Shown: positions 10,871-20,411 of the stretch, piece by piece
How positions within the stretch are numbered: the first letter of the stretch is position 1
Layout: every line of letters starts with the position of its first letter
Assembly (NCBI GenBank): GCA_964019695.1
Contig: CAXHUL010000519.1
Location: 176,723 to 240,722 of the forward strand
Length of the DNA stretch: 64,000 nt
DNA from: Loripinus fragilis
Taxonomy: Eukaryota; Mollusca; Bivalvia; Lucinida; Lucinidae
Direction of reading: 5' to 3'
Program-made: the position numbers and the translations under genes
Notes under the pieces: generated by a model
The model's input: only the letters and a program-made list of their open reading frames with translations
The model's database searches: none
What the model was told of the DNA's origin: nothing

Positions 10871-10962
10871 AGCAAGAAGAGTTAGAGATCAACTTAATGC
10901 ATACATTTGTATATAATAAAAATATTATTTTAGCTGGCTCAAATATATCAACATATACCTAC

Positions 10963-11043
10963 TTTTATGGTAACATTTCCTTTTGTTATTTTTCTCATAT
11001 TAAAGCCTACAGTTGGTATCATGTCTTCACTAAATTGGCCAGG
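10963..11043 (-). CDS. ARL8: ARL8 small GTPase, upstream exon ([16 protein letters not shown] ...)
   Basis: This 81-nt exon (27 codons, phase 0 at both ends) is bounded by a polypyrimidine acceptor 'tttgttttcag' and a GTAGGT donor. It encodes [17 protein letters not shown], then ITKGNVTIK. This matches the ARL8 switch I region, including the Thr in IPTVGF that binds magnesium in Arf-family proteins (family knowledge). In ARL8 the next segment carries the WDIGGQ motif and the stretch up to VY. No such exon was found between here and 6670. The first exon (P-loop) was not recognised upstream either. Confidence 0.87.
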
Positions 11044-11384
11044 CTGAAAACAAACAAATAAATAAATAATTAAAAGAGTTTCATAGGATAACTACATCCC
11101 CAACAACCAAAAGTTGGGTGAAGCATGCTTACCAAGTGACCTGATACTTCTCTGTTTTAGCACTAAATTTTGAGTTACAGTGATTAGTCATTTTATAACA
11201 GCTGTAGTTAACTTGACATTGAAGTGCTGGTGGCTGGTGCAACCTTCATGAGAAAGCCAATGTCTGCAAAATCTAATGATTTCTTTTCCATACATGTACT
11301 ATTGCTGTTTGTGTGCATGTTTGATCAAAATCCCCCTATTAGTTTAGTAGATAGAATGCACATAAGGGTGATTTTTTCAACTTT

Positions 11385-11530
11385 GTATGTATTGTATTGT
11401 ATTAGAGGTATCCAGCCTTGTGGGAAAGGGCTGACCTATTGGCTCTTTTTATTGTGTTTTTGTCACTTTCCCATGTGGTGTCCTGGGTCAGGTGAGGTGC
11501 TTGATTGTATCGATTCCTGATCTTTGCCTC
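11385..11530 (+). repeat. 'gggaaagggctgacc' dispersed repeat, partial copy
   Basis: The phrases 'gggaaagggctgacctattggctct', 'gtcactttcccatgtggtgtcctgggtcaggtg' and 'ttgattgtatcgattcctgatctttg' recur at about 49131-49340, 50110-50455 and 51740-52085. This defines a ~330-bp interspersed family. Its ends and type are not established. Confidence 0.6.
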
Positions 11531-11622
11531 CATTCTTAATTTGAAAGGCTCAACTCCTACGAACCACAAGGCAGAGGGAGAAACCACTACGGCATGGTAG
11601 CTGACACCCTGAGATTATTGTG

Positions 11623-12760
11623 CAGTCAAAAAAAGAGGGCCAAGAGGCCCTAAATTGCTCAACTGAGTTTTGTTTAAAGCTTACATATAGGTATCTGTTG
11701 AAAGCGGGCCATGTCCCTGGTGACACCTGGAGTGGTGCCAATTTTGGCCCCAGGGGCATAATTGGAACAAACTTGGTAGAGGTCCACTAGGTCATGCTAC
11801 ATACCAAATATCAAGGCTCTGAGCCTTATGGTTTCAGAAAAGAAGATTTAACCATGTTTTTCCCTCTATAAACCTATGTAAAACATATGACCCCTAGGGG
11901 CGGGGCAATTTTTGGCACAAGGGGTATAATTTGAACAAACTTGGTGGAGGACCACTAGGTGATGCTACATACCAAATATCAAGGAACTAGGCCTTATGGT
12001 TTCAGACAAGAAGATTGTTTACTTTTTCCCCTATATAAGCCTATGTTAAACAAGTGACCCCCAGGGCGAAGACATTTTTGACCCCAGGGACATAATTTGA
12101 ACAAACTTGGTAGAGTCTACTAGGTGATACTACATACCAAATATCAAGGCTCTAAGCCTTATGGTTTCAGACAAGAAGATTTTTTCATGCATTACCGCTA
12201 TAAGCCTATGTAAACCATGTGACCCCTGGGGCCGGGCCATTATTGGCCTCAGGGGCATAATTTGAACAAACTTGGTAGAGGTCCACTAGCTGATGCTACA
12301 TAGCAAATATCAATGGCTCTAGGCCTTATATGGTTTCAGACAAGAAGATTTTTCCATGTTTTCTGTATATAAGCCTATGTGAAACATGTGACCCCCCGGG
12401 CGGGGCCATTTAATGCCCCAGGGGGATAATTTGTACAATCTTGGTAGAGGTCCACTAGGTAATGCTGCATACGGAATATCAAAGCTCTAGGCCTTGTGGT
12501 TTCAGAGAAGTAGATTTTTAAAGTTTTCATCCTAAAAATCTTTTTTTAGCCTGTGTGACCTATATATGCAATTGACCGGAAACATTTGAACAATTTTTAA
12601 AGAGGGCCATATAAGGATCATTCTTACCAAGTTTGGTCAAAATCCAGCCAGTAGTTTAGGAGATGTCATTTAAAGCAATTGTTGACGACAGACACACGAG
12701 GGACGAGGAACATTCAAAGATCACATAGCTCACCATGAGCCAATGGCTCAGGTGAGCTAA
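11623..12760 (+). repeat. Pearl-like array of ~165-bp units with microsatellite and terminal hairpin
   Basis: At least five units repeat 'ggggcataatttgaacaaacttggtagaggtccactaggtgatgctacataccaaatatcaaggctctaggccttatggtttcaga', starting near 11752, 11919, 12085, 12250 and 12420. The array ends in 'gacgacagacacacgagg' and the hairpin 'tagctcaccatgagccaatggctcaggtgagcta'. Pearl and related non-autonomous helitron-like elements of bivalves combine tandem units, a microsatellite and a short 3' hairpin. Assignment to that group is inference. Confidence 0.72.
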
Positions 12761-13570
12761 AAAGGACCATAACTCAAGTCAAAGTTTGCGAATGACCTCC
12801 AAATTGGAACTCGACCTGTATTTTTATGATGCTTTACTCTTCTGTAAAATTTAAATGAAATTGGTGCATTCCTTCAAAAGTTATTGATCAGAACTACAAA
12901 TTAGCCAAAATAAGTAAAAAAGAGCCGTAACTCAGGTCAAAATTATGTGGATAACCCCCCTTTACTAACTTGAACCTTCTGTAAAGTTTGAATGAAATTG
13001 ATGCATCCCTTCAAGTGCTATGGGCGGAAAACCAAAAGTGAGACAACGCGGACAAAGCCAACATGATCCCTATAAGTCGAAAATACTTCACAGGCAACAC
13101 AAAAACATCTGGGCCGGGATATGACAAAAGAAACCTTTAGGTTATGATAATCAAAATATAGCTTAAATTGCCTCTGTAAAAAACAAACTCTTGAGCATTA
13201 ATGGAAAATTTGACGCAATTGATTATCTTTAATTTTAATGAATATATATGAAGGTTAGAAGCGACATATGTAACCTGTTTTGAATGTGATGTGGGGCAAG
13301 TTGTTTACCCCAATATGATGTCGAGTACTCACTACAGTTGCTTTTTTGTCATTTATGTCTCAATATAAACATCTAACAAATGTAATGTATTTACATGCAT
13401 TTGCTATGTAATAGTGCTGCATTGATAGAGGCAAGTCTCAGTTCGATATGTATTGTGATGCAGACCTTTCTGATAAAGATAAAGATAAAGAAGCTTAACG
13501 TCGCTTATAATGTAACAGACAACATTAGCTCATGAGCTATTCTGCGACATAACAATTATATCTTTAACAG
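12761..13570. other. Non-coding; two diverged ~135-bp units, then nothing recognised
   Basis: About 12763-12900 and 12913-13030 share 'ggaccataactcaagtcaaa' and 'cttctgtaaagtttgaatgaaattgatgcatcccttcaa', so they are two diverged repeat units. From 13030 to 13570 I see no gene, RNA or repeat I can name. A short GATAAA triplication (about 13475-13490) is the only local pattern. Confidence 0.5.
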
Positions 13571-13735
13571 ATACTGACCTGTATTTATCTCCCTAGCACA
13601 ACCCCTTTTTATGCAAGCGTCAGCACTGGAGCTGCTAGTACCATTTTTTACACCTTTGGTATGGTGCGGCCGCGAGATTCGAACCCACAACCTCCCGCTC
13701 CGAAAGCGGACGCTCTACCAACTGAGCTTACGAGG
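13571..13735 (-). mobile_element. tRNA-derived SINE, family C (Arg-like head)
   Basis: On the minus strand the head reads 'gctcagttggtagagc', a TTTCGGA anticodon loop (UCG) with paired TCCGC/GCGGG stem, and 'gtgggttcgaatctcgc'. The 7-bp acceptor stem does not pair, so it is not a functional tRNA. It is followed by 'ggccgcaccataccaaaggtgtaaaaaatggtactagcagct', which I recall as a body common in bivalve SINEs. The 3' limit near 13571 is approximate. Confidence 0.7.
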
Positions 13736-14101
13736 CTGTCATTCTGTTCGATTATTTTAGGTTACATGTAGATTCAGACACACATCATTTTTTAAAAGAT
13801 TTAATTTCATAACAGGTTCAAAAACTCAAAGTCAGACTAGAGAATGAGGTGCACATTAAGCTCCTGACTTGGTTTTACCCAGGTGTTGGTTACTTATACA
13901 GGGTCACCCTGCCATTAGCCATTGTAGCCATTTGCTACTAAGAGTTATGAGTGACTACAATAATAAGTCATTGGCTTAAAGTACACTCTGGGTGGTTGAT
14001 AAATTACATACAGTATTTGTGAAAAAGTGTATTTTGATCAGCCTTTGGATGCTCCAATATTGCTTAATTATTTCTTGCCACTTTATTATTGTGCCATATT
14101 T

Positions 14102-14245
14102 AACTCTTTGGATGCTACTATCAGGGTGTCAAACAGCTTGGATCCAAATCGGGCCCAACATTTTGTTGGCTGATCTGGGTCCAAACTGTTCGCAGAGTTT
14201 ATCAGCAGACGACAGAAGTCATTGCTGGTGGGCAAAGAGTTAGAT
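14102..14245 (+). repeat. ATCAGGCC inverted module
   Basis: 'tcaaacagcttggatccaaatcgggcccaacatt' pairs imperfectly with 'ggctgatctgggtccaaactgttcgcagagtttatcagcagacgacagaagtcattgctg'. It is the same module as at 7255 and 10665. The rest of 13740-14678 shows nothing else recognisable. Confidence 0.65.
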
Positions 14246-14678
14246 ACAGAACAACTTGTGATACTACTTTCTAGCTTATCCCCTGGCTAAAGTCATCCAA
14301 CTTTTATGATTTGACTAAAGTGTTGGCTGAGCCAGGGTAAGCACTGCTTATAAATCAGTAATAAGCTGTTGCTAGAATCACTCTCCTCCTATTCAATGAA
14401 TCATGTAATCTTTTAAGTTGGAAAAAAGGTACCAAAAATAATGTCGCTTACTCTTTGTAAAAGCCAAAAGTTGTTTAATTTTCATTGGAAAAGTTGTTGT
14501 TGTTAATGTATTATGTTAACTGGGGTTAATTATCATTTAATATGTTTATTCTAAAGGAAAGAAAAAGAGAGTTGCTTGATTTTCCATGCATTTCTATGAC
14601 TAATTCTTTTCAATACATTCTCGGGACTGCACTTCCGGTTTATTAAAAGCTTAATTGGGACAGAAATAGAATGCACAG

Positions 14679-15313
14679 GGTATCCAAGGTATAGATTAGC
14701 CCCCATCCTGATTGGCTGTGTATAAATAGCTTGCCCAGTAGAATACACAATGACTCAAAGTGGTTGTTTAATTTTTTCAGTACCGAAATTGAAAACAATA
14801 AGTCAAAGGTGCAGCCTAGAATGAACACTGGATAAAAGAAAAAGCCGACATCGAATCCAACCGAAAATGCATGATAAGACATGGAACATCGAATCAAGGC
14901 TTAAAACCTTGGTGCACTGTGCACCGCGGTGAATCTTTGCACCACTATTTATTTATACTTTCCAAGAATTTAAGAGACCTGCTCTTCATTATAGGGGCCC
15001 CCAGGGGTTTTGGGGATCTGGGGGGAAATGGCTATTTATTTTCAGGGAGCTAGGGAGCACTGGTACTTATTTACAGGGATTTGGGGAGCATGCTCTTAGT
15101 TTTGGGGATTTAGGGAGCACAAAAAAAGTTAAAAAAAATCTCACCTTAAAGGACAAGCCTTCATTTCGTTTGATTTTTTTTTTTTAAATTCATCAGCTTC
15201 TGTGGATAGCCTCCAGACCCCCCCCCCCTTTGATAATCTAAATTTATTTTCCTCGTCCTTACATGCTAATCTAGACTGATATGGAAAATAATTTTTACTA
15301 TCGTGGAAAATTA
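14679..15313 (+). repeat. 635-bp repeat R1, copy 1
   Basis: This is nearly identical to 20412-21045 in the same orientation, with a constant offset of about 5733. It holds 'ggtatccaaggtatagattagccccc', the dyads 'ggtgcactgtgcacc' and 'aaggcttaaaacctt', and a minisatellite of 'ggggatttagggagca' type at about 15000-15120. Its inner edge 'cattataggggcccccagggg' pairs with 'cccctggggggcctcattata' at about 19270-19296. Part of R1 therefore belongs to a larger inverted-repeat element that now holds the LTR retrotransposon. Confidence 0.85.
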
Positions 15314-15679
15314 GGTTGAAAATAACATATTTCGAAACACTCAGAATACCCCCACTAGGCCAGGTTGCACCATTTTAATACAAAATTTCAGGGGGACCAT
15401 ACCCCCGGACCCCACTAGCACAAATCTAAATCCACATCATGACGGGGCTATCTGCGCGCCTAGTATGTAATATTTGATGAAAAAAGAAAAGCCTCCATTG
15501 TTTTTACATTTCTTTGGCTCCTGGGGGCTATTGCCCCCAAGACCCCCTTGCAAACAGTGAATGTATTTATTTTTGTGCTAACATGAGCATCTGGATTGAT
15601 CTTGGAGAAAAATATGGCACAAAATTTGGGTTGTTGATTTATTGTTGATTATTAGGTTGATAGTAACATACTTAGGAAC
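15314..15679 (+). repeat. Diverged tandem units hosting the LTR insertion
   Basis: Two diverged copies of a ~250-bp unit can be read. They share 'ttattttcctcgtccttacatgctaatctagactgatatgg' versus 'ttatttttgtgctaacatgagcatctggattgatcttgg', and 'attaggttgaaaataacatatttcgaaac' versus 'attaggttgatagtaacatacttaggaac'. The second unit stops at 15679 and resumes at 18350 with 'acactcagaatgcactag', exactly where the retrotransposon sits. Confidence 0.7.
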
Positions 15680-16348
15680 GGTGTCCTTGATTTTTCGGGT
15701 CAGGAACGTGAGTTATAGTTTAAGAAATGAAACAAAACAGTATTCAATTTGACGTCCTTTATGGAAATCCACAAATAAATATTCTCATTCGATAACAAAG
15801 TTCAACAAATCAATTATGTATAATTTCCTAAAAGCATAAAATTTTAGCGTCCAACAGGGTATCCCGCTTATATCAACTTTTTGGAAATCCAAAACTTATA
15901 GTTCACGTCGGTGTACCGATCGTGTTAAAGTCTAAATTCTAACTGACTCCTCTAAAATTTCTTATTCTCCCACCCTTAACACGTGGCCTTAGGGTATTTA
16001 TCACAACACACAATCAGTTGTAGTTTTAACTGATCAGAAAAACTATTAAGCTACTGAAGTATGTAAGATATGCCGCTGGGACAGGAAATCTTGGCTTCTG
16101 GTCATAACTTGTGACAAGCTGAATGATAAAATGATTTAATTCTAAATACCCCTTTCTGTTGTGTGCAAACTAAAGGATCTTATTTGTCCCTTAATATTAA
16201 ACCCTTTTCTCATGGCATTTCCATATACGTTTCAATGTGTGATTTCCCCTTACATTTATTGAGCTTATTCATTATTAATTATTTATTTATTAATTTATTA
16301 TTTTCTAAATTTATTATCATTTTAAGGTCAATTTTGCACGGCATAACA
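15680..16348 (-). repeat. 3' LTR of the gag-only retrotransposon
   Basis: From 15685 to 16348 every base I compared matches 17687-18350 at a constant offset of 2002. Read on the minus strand the LTR begins TGTTATGCCG and ends ...AATCAAGGACACC. It lacks the 4 bases 'tgcc' (plus-strand reading) present near the same end of the 5' LTR. The outer boundary is uncertain by a few bases. Confidence 0.9.
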
Positions 16349-16366
16349 CCATCCCCTCCCTCTTTT
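16349..16366 (-). promoter_or_regulatory. Polypurine tract
   Basis: The minus strand reads AAAAGAGGGAGGGGATGG, directly abutting the TGTTATG start of the 3' LTR. This is the expected position and composition for the plus-strand DNA primer of an LTR element. Confidence 0.85.
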
Positions 16367-16563
16367 AAATTTCACTCCTGTGAAATGTTAAGTTGGAAAT
16401 TCATATTCTTTGGGTGTTTTTGTTAAAAACTAAGCAAGTTAGTTAAAACTTGAAAAGCTGCTGATGATTAGCATTTAAAAAACAAACAAATATCTTAAAA
16501 TACTATTTGACTGTCAACGAAAGCTATTGTGATTTTTTTCAAATTATTGAGTTGTAGCAGCAA

Positions 16564-17589
16564 TTAGTTTCTTGGTGGTAAAATTATTATGAGCATATCT
16601 AAGAGCTTTAGAACCGATGCGTCAGCCGTAATTGGTTCTAATCGTTCTCTGCATACAGCTGCAAAATGGTTTGACTTCCCACAGACTGCACATGTATTTC
16701 CTCGTGATATGCAGTTTGAATGCTCATGAAAACATGAACTCCCACATCTGCCACACTCGAAATTTCTACGCCCACGAAATGATGGGGCTGTCATTTTGTA
16801 CATTTTATTTAATACGTCTGCTAATTCTTGTTTGACTGCATTGTGATGTTTCCTAAATTCTGTCAATAGACCTAAAGCTTTGGAATTAAAATAAAAGATC
16901 TCATTTCTTTGAAATTTCAGATCTTTTATGTCTGATTCCATGGTACGAATTTTATTATCTGAAGTATGCACTTTGAATTCTAACTGTTCAATTTCAGATT
17001 TTTGTTCCATAATTTTCCCAACCAGTTCAGAGTTCTTATTTTCGAAATCAATTTTCTGCTGATCGCTGCTCGTTAGTCGTTCTTCCATCTGCTCAATCTG
17101 CAGCTCAACTCTATGGACCTTCTGTTCTGCATCGTGACGTCGCCGCTGTTCTCTACTCAGAAGATTCTGGGCATCCTGTTGTTTGATTTGGTAATTTAAT
17201 CGAGCATCACTGCACTCCGCCGTGAGATGTAAAACTGCATTTTCTGCTTTCTGCAGTTTCATTTGAAAATGTTCCGAAATTCCTGTGTTCTTTGGAAAGA
17301 ACGAGGAAAGTTCATCACCAGCCATATTCCAAAATGGTAACATCTCTGCTGTCTTCTTGGCGATAAACGTTTTCATTCGCTCAGCATCCCGCTGTTTGGA
17401 TCTGGCTGATTTAAGTACATTTCCTTTGAACTCACAAACTGCTTTAAAATGTCCAGATCTAGAGCAGTTGAAGCATTGTGCATTTACAGCACGACACTGT
17501 CCTCGCAAATGGAATTGTCCACATCTCATACACGGAGAATTGTTCATCAGATTCACAAATCCTGTGGAATTCCTATAATAATATTCCAT
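16564..17589 (-). CDS. Gag-like protein: zinc-knuckle pair, coiled coil, zinc-knuckle pair
   Basis: The 341-residue protein is the only one in the element. The N-terminal pair of knuckles is C20-x2-C23-x3-H27-x4-C32 (spacing one short of canonical) and C39-x2-C42-x4-H47-x4-C52 (canonical). Residues about 105-260 are rich in Glu, Lys, Gln and Leu with heptad-like spacing (for example EQKVHRVELQIEQMEERL), predicting a long coiled coil. The C-terminal pair is C279-x2-C282...H288/H290...C293 and C300-x2-C303-x4-H308-x4-C313. Such knuckles bind nucleic acid in retroelement Gag proteins. I see no obvious capsid domain or major-homology-region signature. The ATG at 17589 is about 80 nt inside the primer-binding site, as expected for a first ORF. 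Likely role (inference): packaging element RNA, or RNA binding and self-association. Confidence 0.85.
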   Translation of the reverse strand: MEYYYRNSTGFVNLMNNSPCMRCGQFHLRGQCRAVNAQCFNCSRSGHFKAVCEFKGNVLKSARSKQRDAERMKTFIAKKTAEMLPFWNMAGDELSSFFPKNTGISEHFQMKLQKAENAVLHLTAECSDARLNYQIKQQDAQNLLSREQRRRHDAEQKVHRVELQIEQMEERLTSSDQQKIDFENKNSELVGKIMEQKSEIEQLEFKVHTSDNKIRTMESDIKDLKFQRNEIFYFNSKALGLLTEFRKHHNAVKQELADVLNKMYKMTAPSFRGRRNFECGRCGSSCFHEHSNCISRGNTCAVCGKSNHFAAVCRERLEPITADASVLKLLDMLIIILPPRN

Positions 17590-17667
17590 TTCTTTATTTT
17601 TAATGGGGAATTAACGTTGAAACACTCGCTTGGCTTGTGAGTTCCAAAGTTATCGTTACCCGGATGA

Positions 17668-17677
17668 TCTGACACCA
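17668..17677 (-). promoter_or_regulatory. Primer-binding site (tRNA-Leu type)
   Basis: The minus strand reads TGGTGTCAGA just inside the 5' LTR. TGGTGTCAG is complementary to the 3' end of many eukaryotic tRNA-Leu molecules (...CTGACACCA), a primer used by several metazoan Gypsy-group elements. Complementarity appears limited to about 10 nt. Confidence 0.75.
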
Positions 17678-18350
17678 GGTGTCCTGCCTTGATTTTTCGG
17701 GTCAGGAACGTGAGTTATAGTTTAAGAAATGAAACAAAACAGTATTCAATTTGACGTCCTTTATGGAAATCCACAAATAAATATTCTCATTCGATAACAA
17801 AGTTCAACAAATCAATTATGTATAATTTCCTAAAAGCATAAAATTTTAGCGTCCAACAGGGTATCCCGCTTATATCAACTTTTTGGAAATCCAAAACTTA
17901 TAGTTCACGTCGGTGTACCGATCGTGTTAAAGTCTAAATTCTAACTGACTCCTCTAAAATTTCTTATTCTCCCACCCTTAACACGTGGCCTTAGGGTATT
18001 TATCACAACACACAATCAGTTGTAGTTTTAACTGATCAGAAAAACTATTAAGCTACTGAAGTATGTAAGATATGCCGCTGGGACAGGAAATCTTGGCTTC
18101 TGGTCATAACTTGTGACAAGCTGAATGATAAAATGATTTAATTCTAAATACCCCTTTCTGTTGTGTGCAAACTAAAGGATCTTATTTGTCCCTTAATATT
18201 AAACCCTTTTCTCATGGCATTTCCATATACGTTTCAATGTGTGATTTCCCCTTACATTTATTGAGCTTATTCATTATTAATTATTTATTTATTAATTTAT
18301 TATTTTCTAAATTTATTATCATTTTAAGGTCAATTTTGCACGGCATAACA
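17678..18350 (-). repeat. 5' LTR of the gag-only retrotransposon
   Basis: Partner of 15680-16348. On the minus strand it starts TGTTATGCCG and ends ...AATCAAGGCAGGACACC just before the primer-binding site. It should contain the element promoter. An AT-rich block lies at 18265-18325. No canonical TATA box position is asserted. Confidence 0.9.
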
Positions 18351-19310
18351 ACACTCAGAATGCACTAGATTGCACCATTTTTATCAAAACAATTTCCAGG
18401 GGACGGGGGGTACCCCCCTAGCACAAGTGTAAACCAACATCATCACAGGCTGGTATGTCATTTTCTATCTGGGTAATTAGATGAGTTCATTTTTATTAAA
18501 ACTTTGATAAAATAAATGGAGTTAAAATTATGTATAGGGCCTAATAACAATCATACACACTTTCTATGAATGCAAAAGTAATTGTTTTCACTTTGTCTAA
18601 GAAAATCTAGTTTCATCTATTGGAAGAAAAAACAGGCCCTCCCTCCTCCAGAAAAACAAATGGTCTAGCTGCCCCAAATAATAAATTCAAATCTAGAGAG
18701 CATTCCTCCATACCTTCTCTACCAGGTCCAGCAACAGATTTTAAGGATGGCCTCATACTTTGAGCTATATAATATCATGCATTTCATTAAAATTATTATA
18801 TATCATCTAATCCGTGGCTAAGCCCTCTCTTTACATGTATATAAGGTACAGTGATTTTATTTGGGATTTTGGGAAGCTACCTTTCCTTCACATTTGGGAA
18901 AATATACTATAAGATTGGGAAAATAAGTACTAAAATACATTAAATTGGGAAAATAAAGGCCATATTTGGATTGGGAATGACTCCCAAATAAGGCGGTAAA
19001 AATGGCCAAATAAAATCACTGAGGTAAAATATTAAGAGAATATTAATTTAATTTATCCGCTCGTGTATAGCTTCATTGTTTTTAAGCATATGGAAAGAAA
19101 AATACAATTTAGGGAAAATTGGCTTATATTTTGGGGGATTTGTGGAGAAGTTGAATTAGTTTTAAGGATTTGGGGAGCAAAGGAAAAATACTTTAAGGGA
19201 GCTGAGGAATTTTCTTCAAGGATTTGGGGAGATCAATGCATTATTTTCAGGGATCAAGGGAGCACCGACCCCCCTGGGGGGCCTCATTATACGCAGCTGT
19301 AGGTGTTATG
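18351..19310 (+). repeat. Right part of the host inverted-repeat element
   Basis: This resumes the interrupted unit ('acactcagaatgcactagattgcaccattttta'), which parallels 15336-15420. It ends with a degenerate minisatellite at about 19090-19270 ('ggatttggggagca' type) and the inverted terminus 'cccctggggggcctcattatacgcag'. It is non-coding. The 79-codon plus-strand frame at 19063 reads through the minisatellite and is not a gene. Confidence 0.6.
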
Positions 19311-19638
19311 GCTAGCCTGTCTTCAGGCCCTGTATTAAGACATCTAGCTGAAAGTTCTATAACTACTACAGAGATAAATTTATGATACTTTATTACTTCC
19401 CCATTGCTCAGAATACAGGGCCTGTTGAATTACCTTTTGTAAGCAACCTATCTTCAGACCGTCTATTATGTATGATTATTACCTGACCTCTCTAGCAGAC
19501 GGTCACAAACAGTTATAATGGGTACTGTCTCAGAGATTAATTATTTTACAACTGGCTCTGCTGATTCCTATTTTATTGCAAAAGCATAACTAATGTTGTG
19601 GTCAGACTTTATTTTGGGCAGTAAAGCACCAATCATGA

Positions 19639-19806
19639 CTGCAGCAGATGACAAATTTTGTGACACCTTTCTTAATTTTCGAAAAAAACAACAACAAGAA
19701 ATGATATTTCATGAGAATCGTCTGCCGGCAAAGATTCTCATGAAATATACCTTAATTGTTATTTTTGAAAAAGCTACAAAATTTGAAACTGTCGTCTGCT
19801 GCAAAT
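19639..19806. mobile_element. Foldback MITE with perfect 16-bp central hairpin
   Basis: The outer arms are 'gcagcagatgacaaatttt' and 'aaatttgaaactgtcgtctgctgc'. The inner arms ATATTTCATGAGAATC (19704-19719) and GATTCTCATGAAATAT (19733-19748) are exactly complementary around a 13-nt loop. No coding. Confidence 0.7.
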
Positions 19807-19814
19807 TATAGGTG

Positions 19815-20190
19815 GCATTTTTGCTTGCTGGGTAATTTCTCATGCTTTTGATAAAGTCTGCTGACATTTTTTTTCAAAAAATCATCCAGAAACATGCCTT
19901 CCAGAAACACTAACAACGTGTCAAATAGTTTAGATCCAGATCAAGGCTTATGTTCTGTCGGTTCTGATCTGGATCAAAACTGTTTGCAAAGGTTATCAGC
20001 AGACAAATAGTTTTGATCCACATCAGGAGTCTCAGGACCAATGTTCTGTCAGTTCTGATCTGGATCCAAACTATTTGCAAAGGTTATCAGCAGACAAATG
20101 GTTTTGATCCACAATAGGAGTTTCAGGACCAATGTTCTGTCAGTTCTGATCTGGATCCAAACTGTTTGCAAGGTCATCAGCAGACAACAA
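19815..20190 (+). repeat. ATCAGGCC module cluster with ~85-bp tandem units
   Basis: After 'gcttgctgggtaatttctcatgc', the phrase 'tctgatctggatccaaactgtttgcaaaggttatcagcagacaaatagttttgatccacatcaggag' repeats about three times (near 19965, 20055, 20145). A separate 21-bp duplication, 'aagcctttaatgaatctatc', lies at 20306-20345. Confidence 0.65.
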
Positions 20191-20411
20191 AGTATATCTA
20201 TAGCCACTAGAACAATGCCTTGTTTATATAAATAAATGCCAATCTCCAGTCATTGCATCCCATATATCTTAGTGATGTAAATATATTTACATTTTCAAAA
20301 CAAGCCTTTAATGAATCTATCAAGCCTTTAATGAATCTATCGATTTTTGCAACCGTTCATAGCCTCCTGTACGACACAAAATTTGACTCATTAACGACAC
20401 AAAATTTCTGC

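Larger units (their letters stand above)
15680..18350 (-). mobile_element. Non-autonomous LTR retrotransposon encoding only a gag-like zinc-knuckle protein
   Basis: The complete architecture is visible on the minus strand: 5' LTR (18350-17678), tRNA-Leu-type primer-binding site (17677-17668), one 341-codon ORF (17589-16564), polypurine tract (16366-16349) and 3' LTR (16348-15680). No protease, RT, RNase H or integrase reading was found, and the ~200 bp after the ORF are too short to hold one. The flanks rejoin as 'aggaac/actcag', matching the related unit 'cgaaacactcag' at about 15332, with an apparent 3-bp AAC duplication. The LTRs show no differences by eye except one 4-bp indel, which implies recent insertion. 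This layout matches what has been called a TR-GAG or LARD-type element. Mobilisation would need enzymes from an autonomous relative. Confidence 0.88.

Noticed and set aside
6671..10962. Search for the missing ARL8 exon with the WDIGGQ motif
   Set aside because: Reading both strands gave no convincing match, so none is annotated. An alignment search is needed to be certain.
13664..13735. Minus-strand tRNA-Arg(UCG)-like sequence
   Set aside because: D, anticodon and T arms can be drawn, but the acceptor stem does not pair and it continues into a SINE body, so it is a SINE head, not a tRNA gene.
17285..17578. 97-codon plus-strand frame
   Set aside because: It is the antisense shadow of the gag-like ORF on the minus strand.
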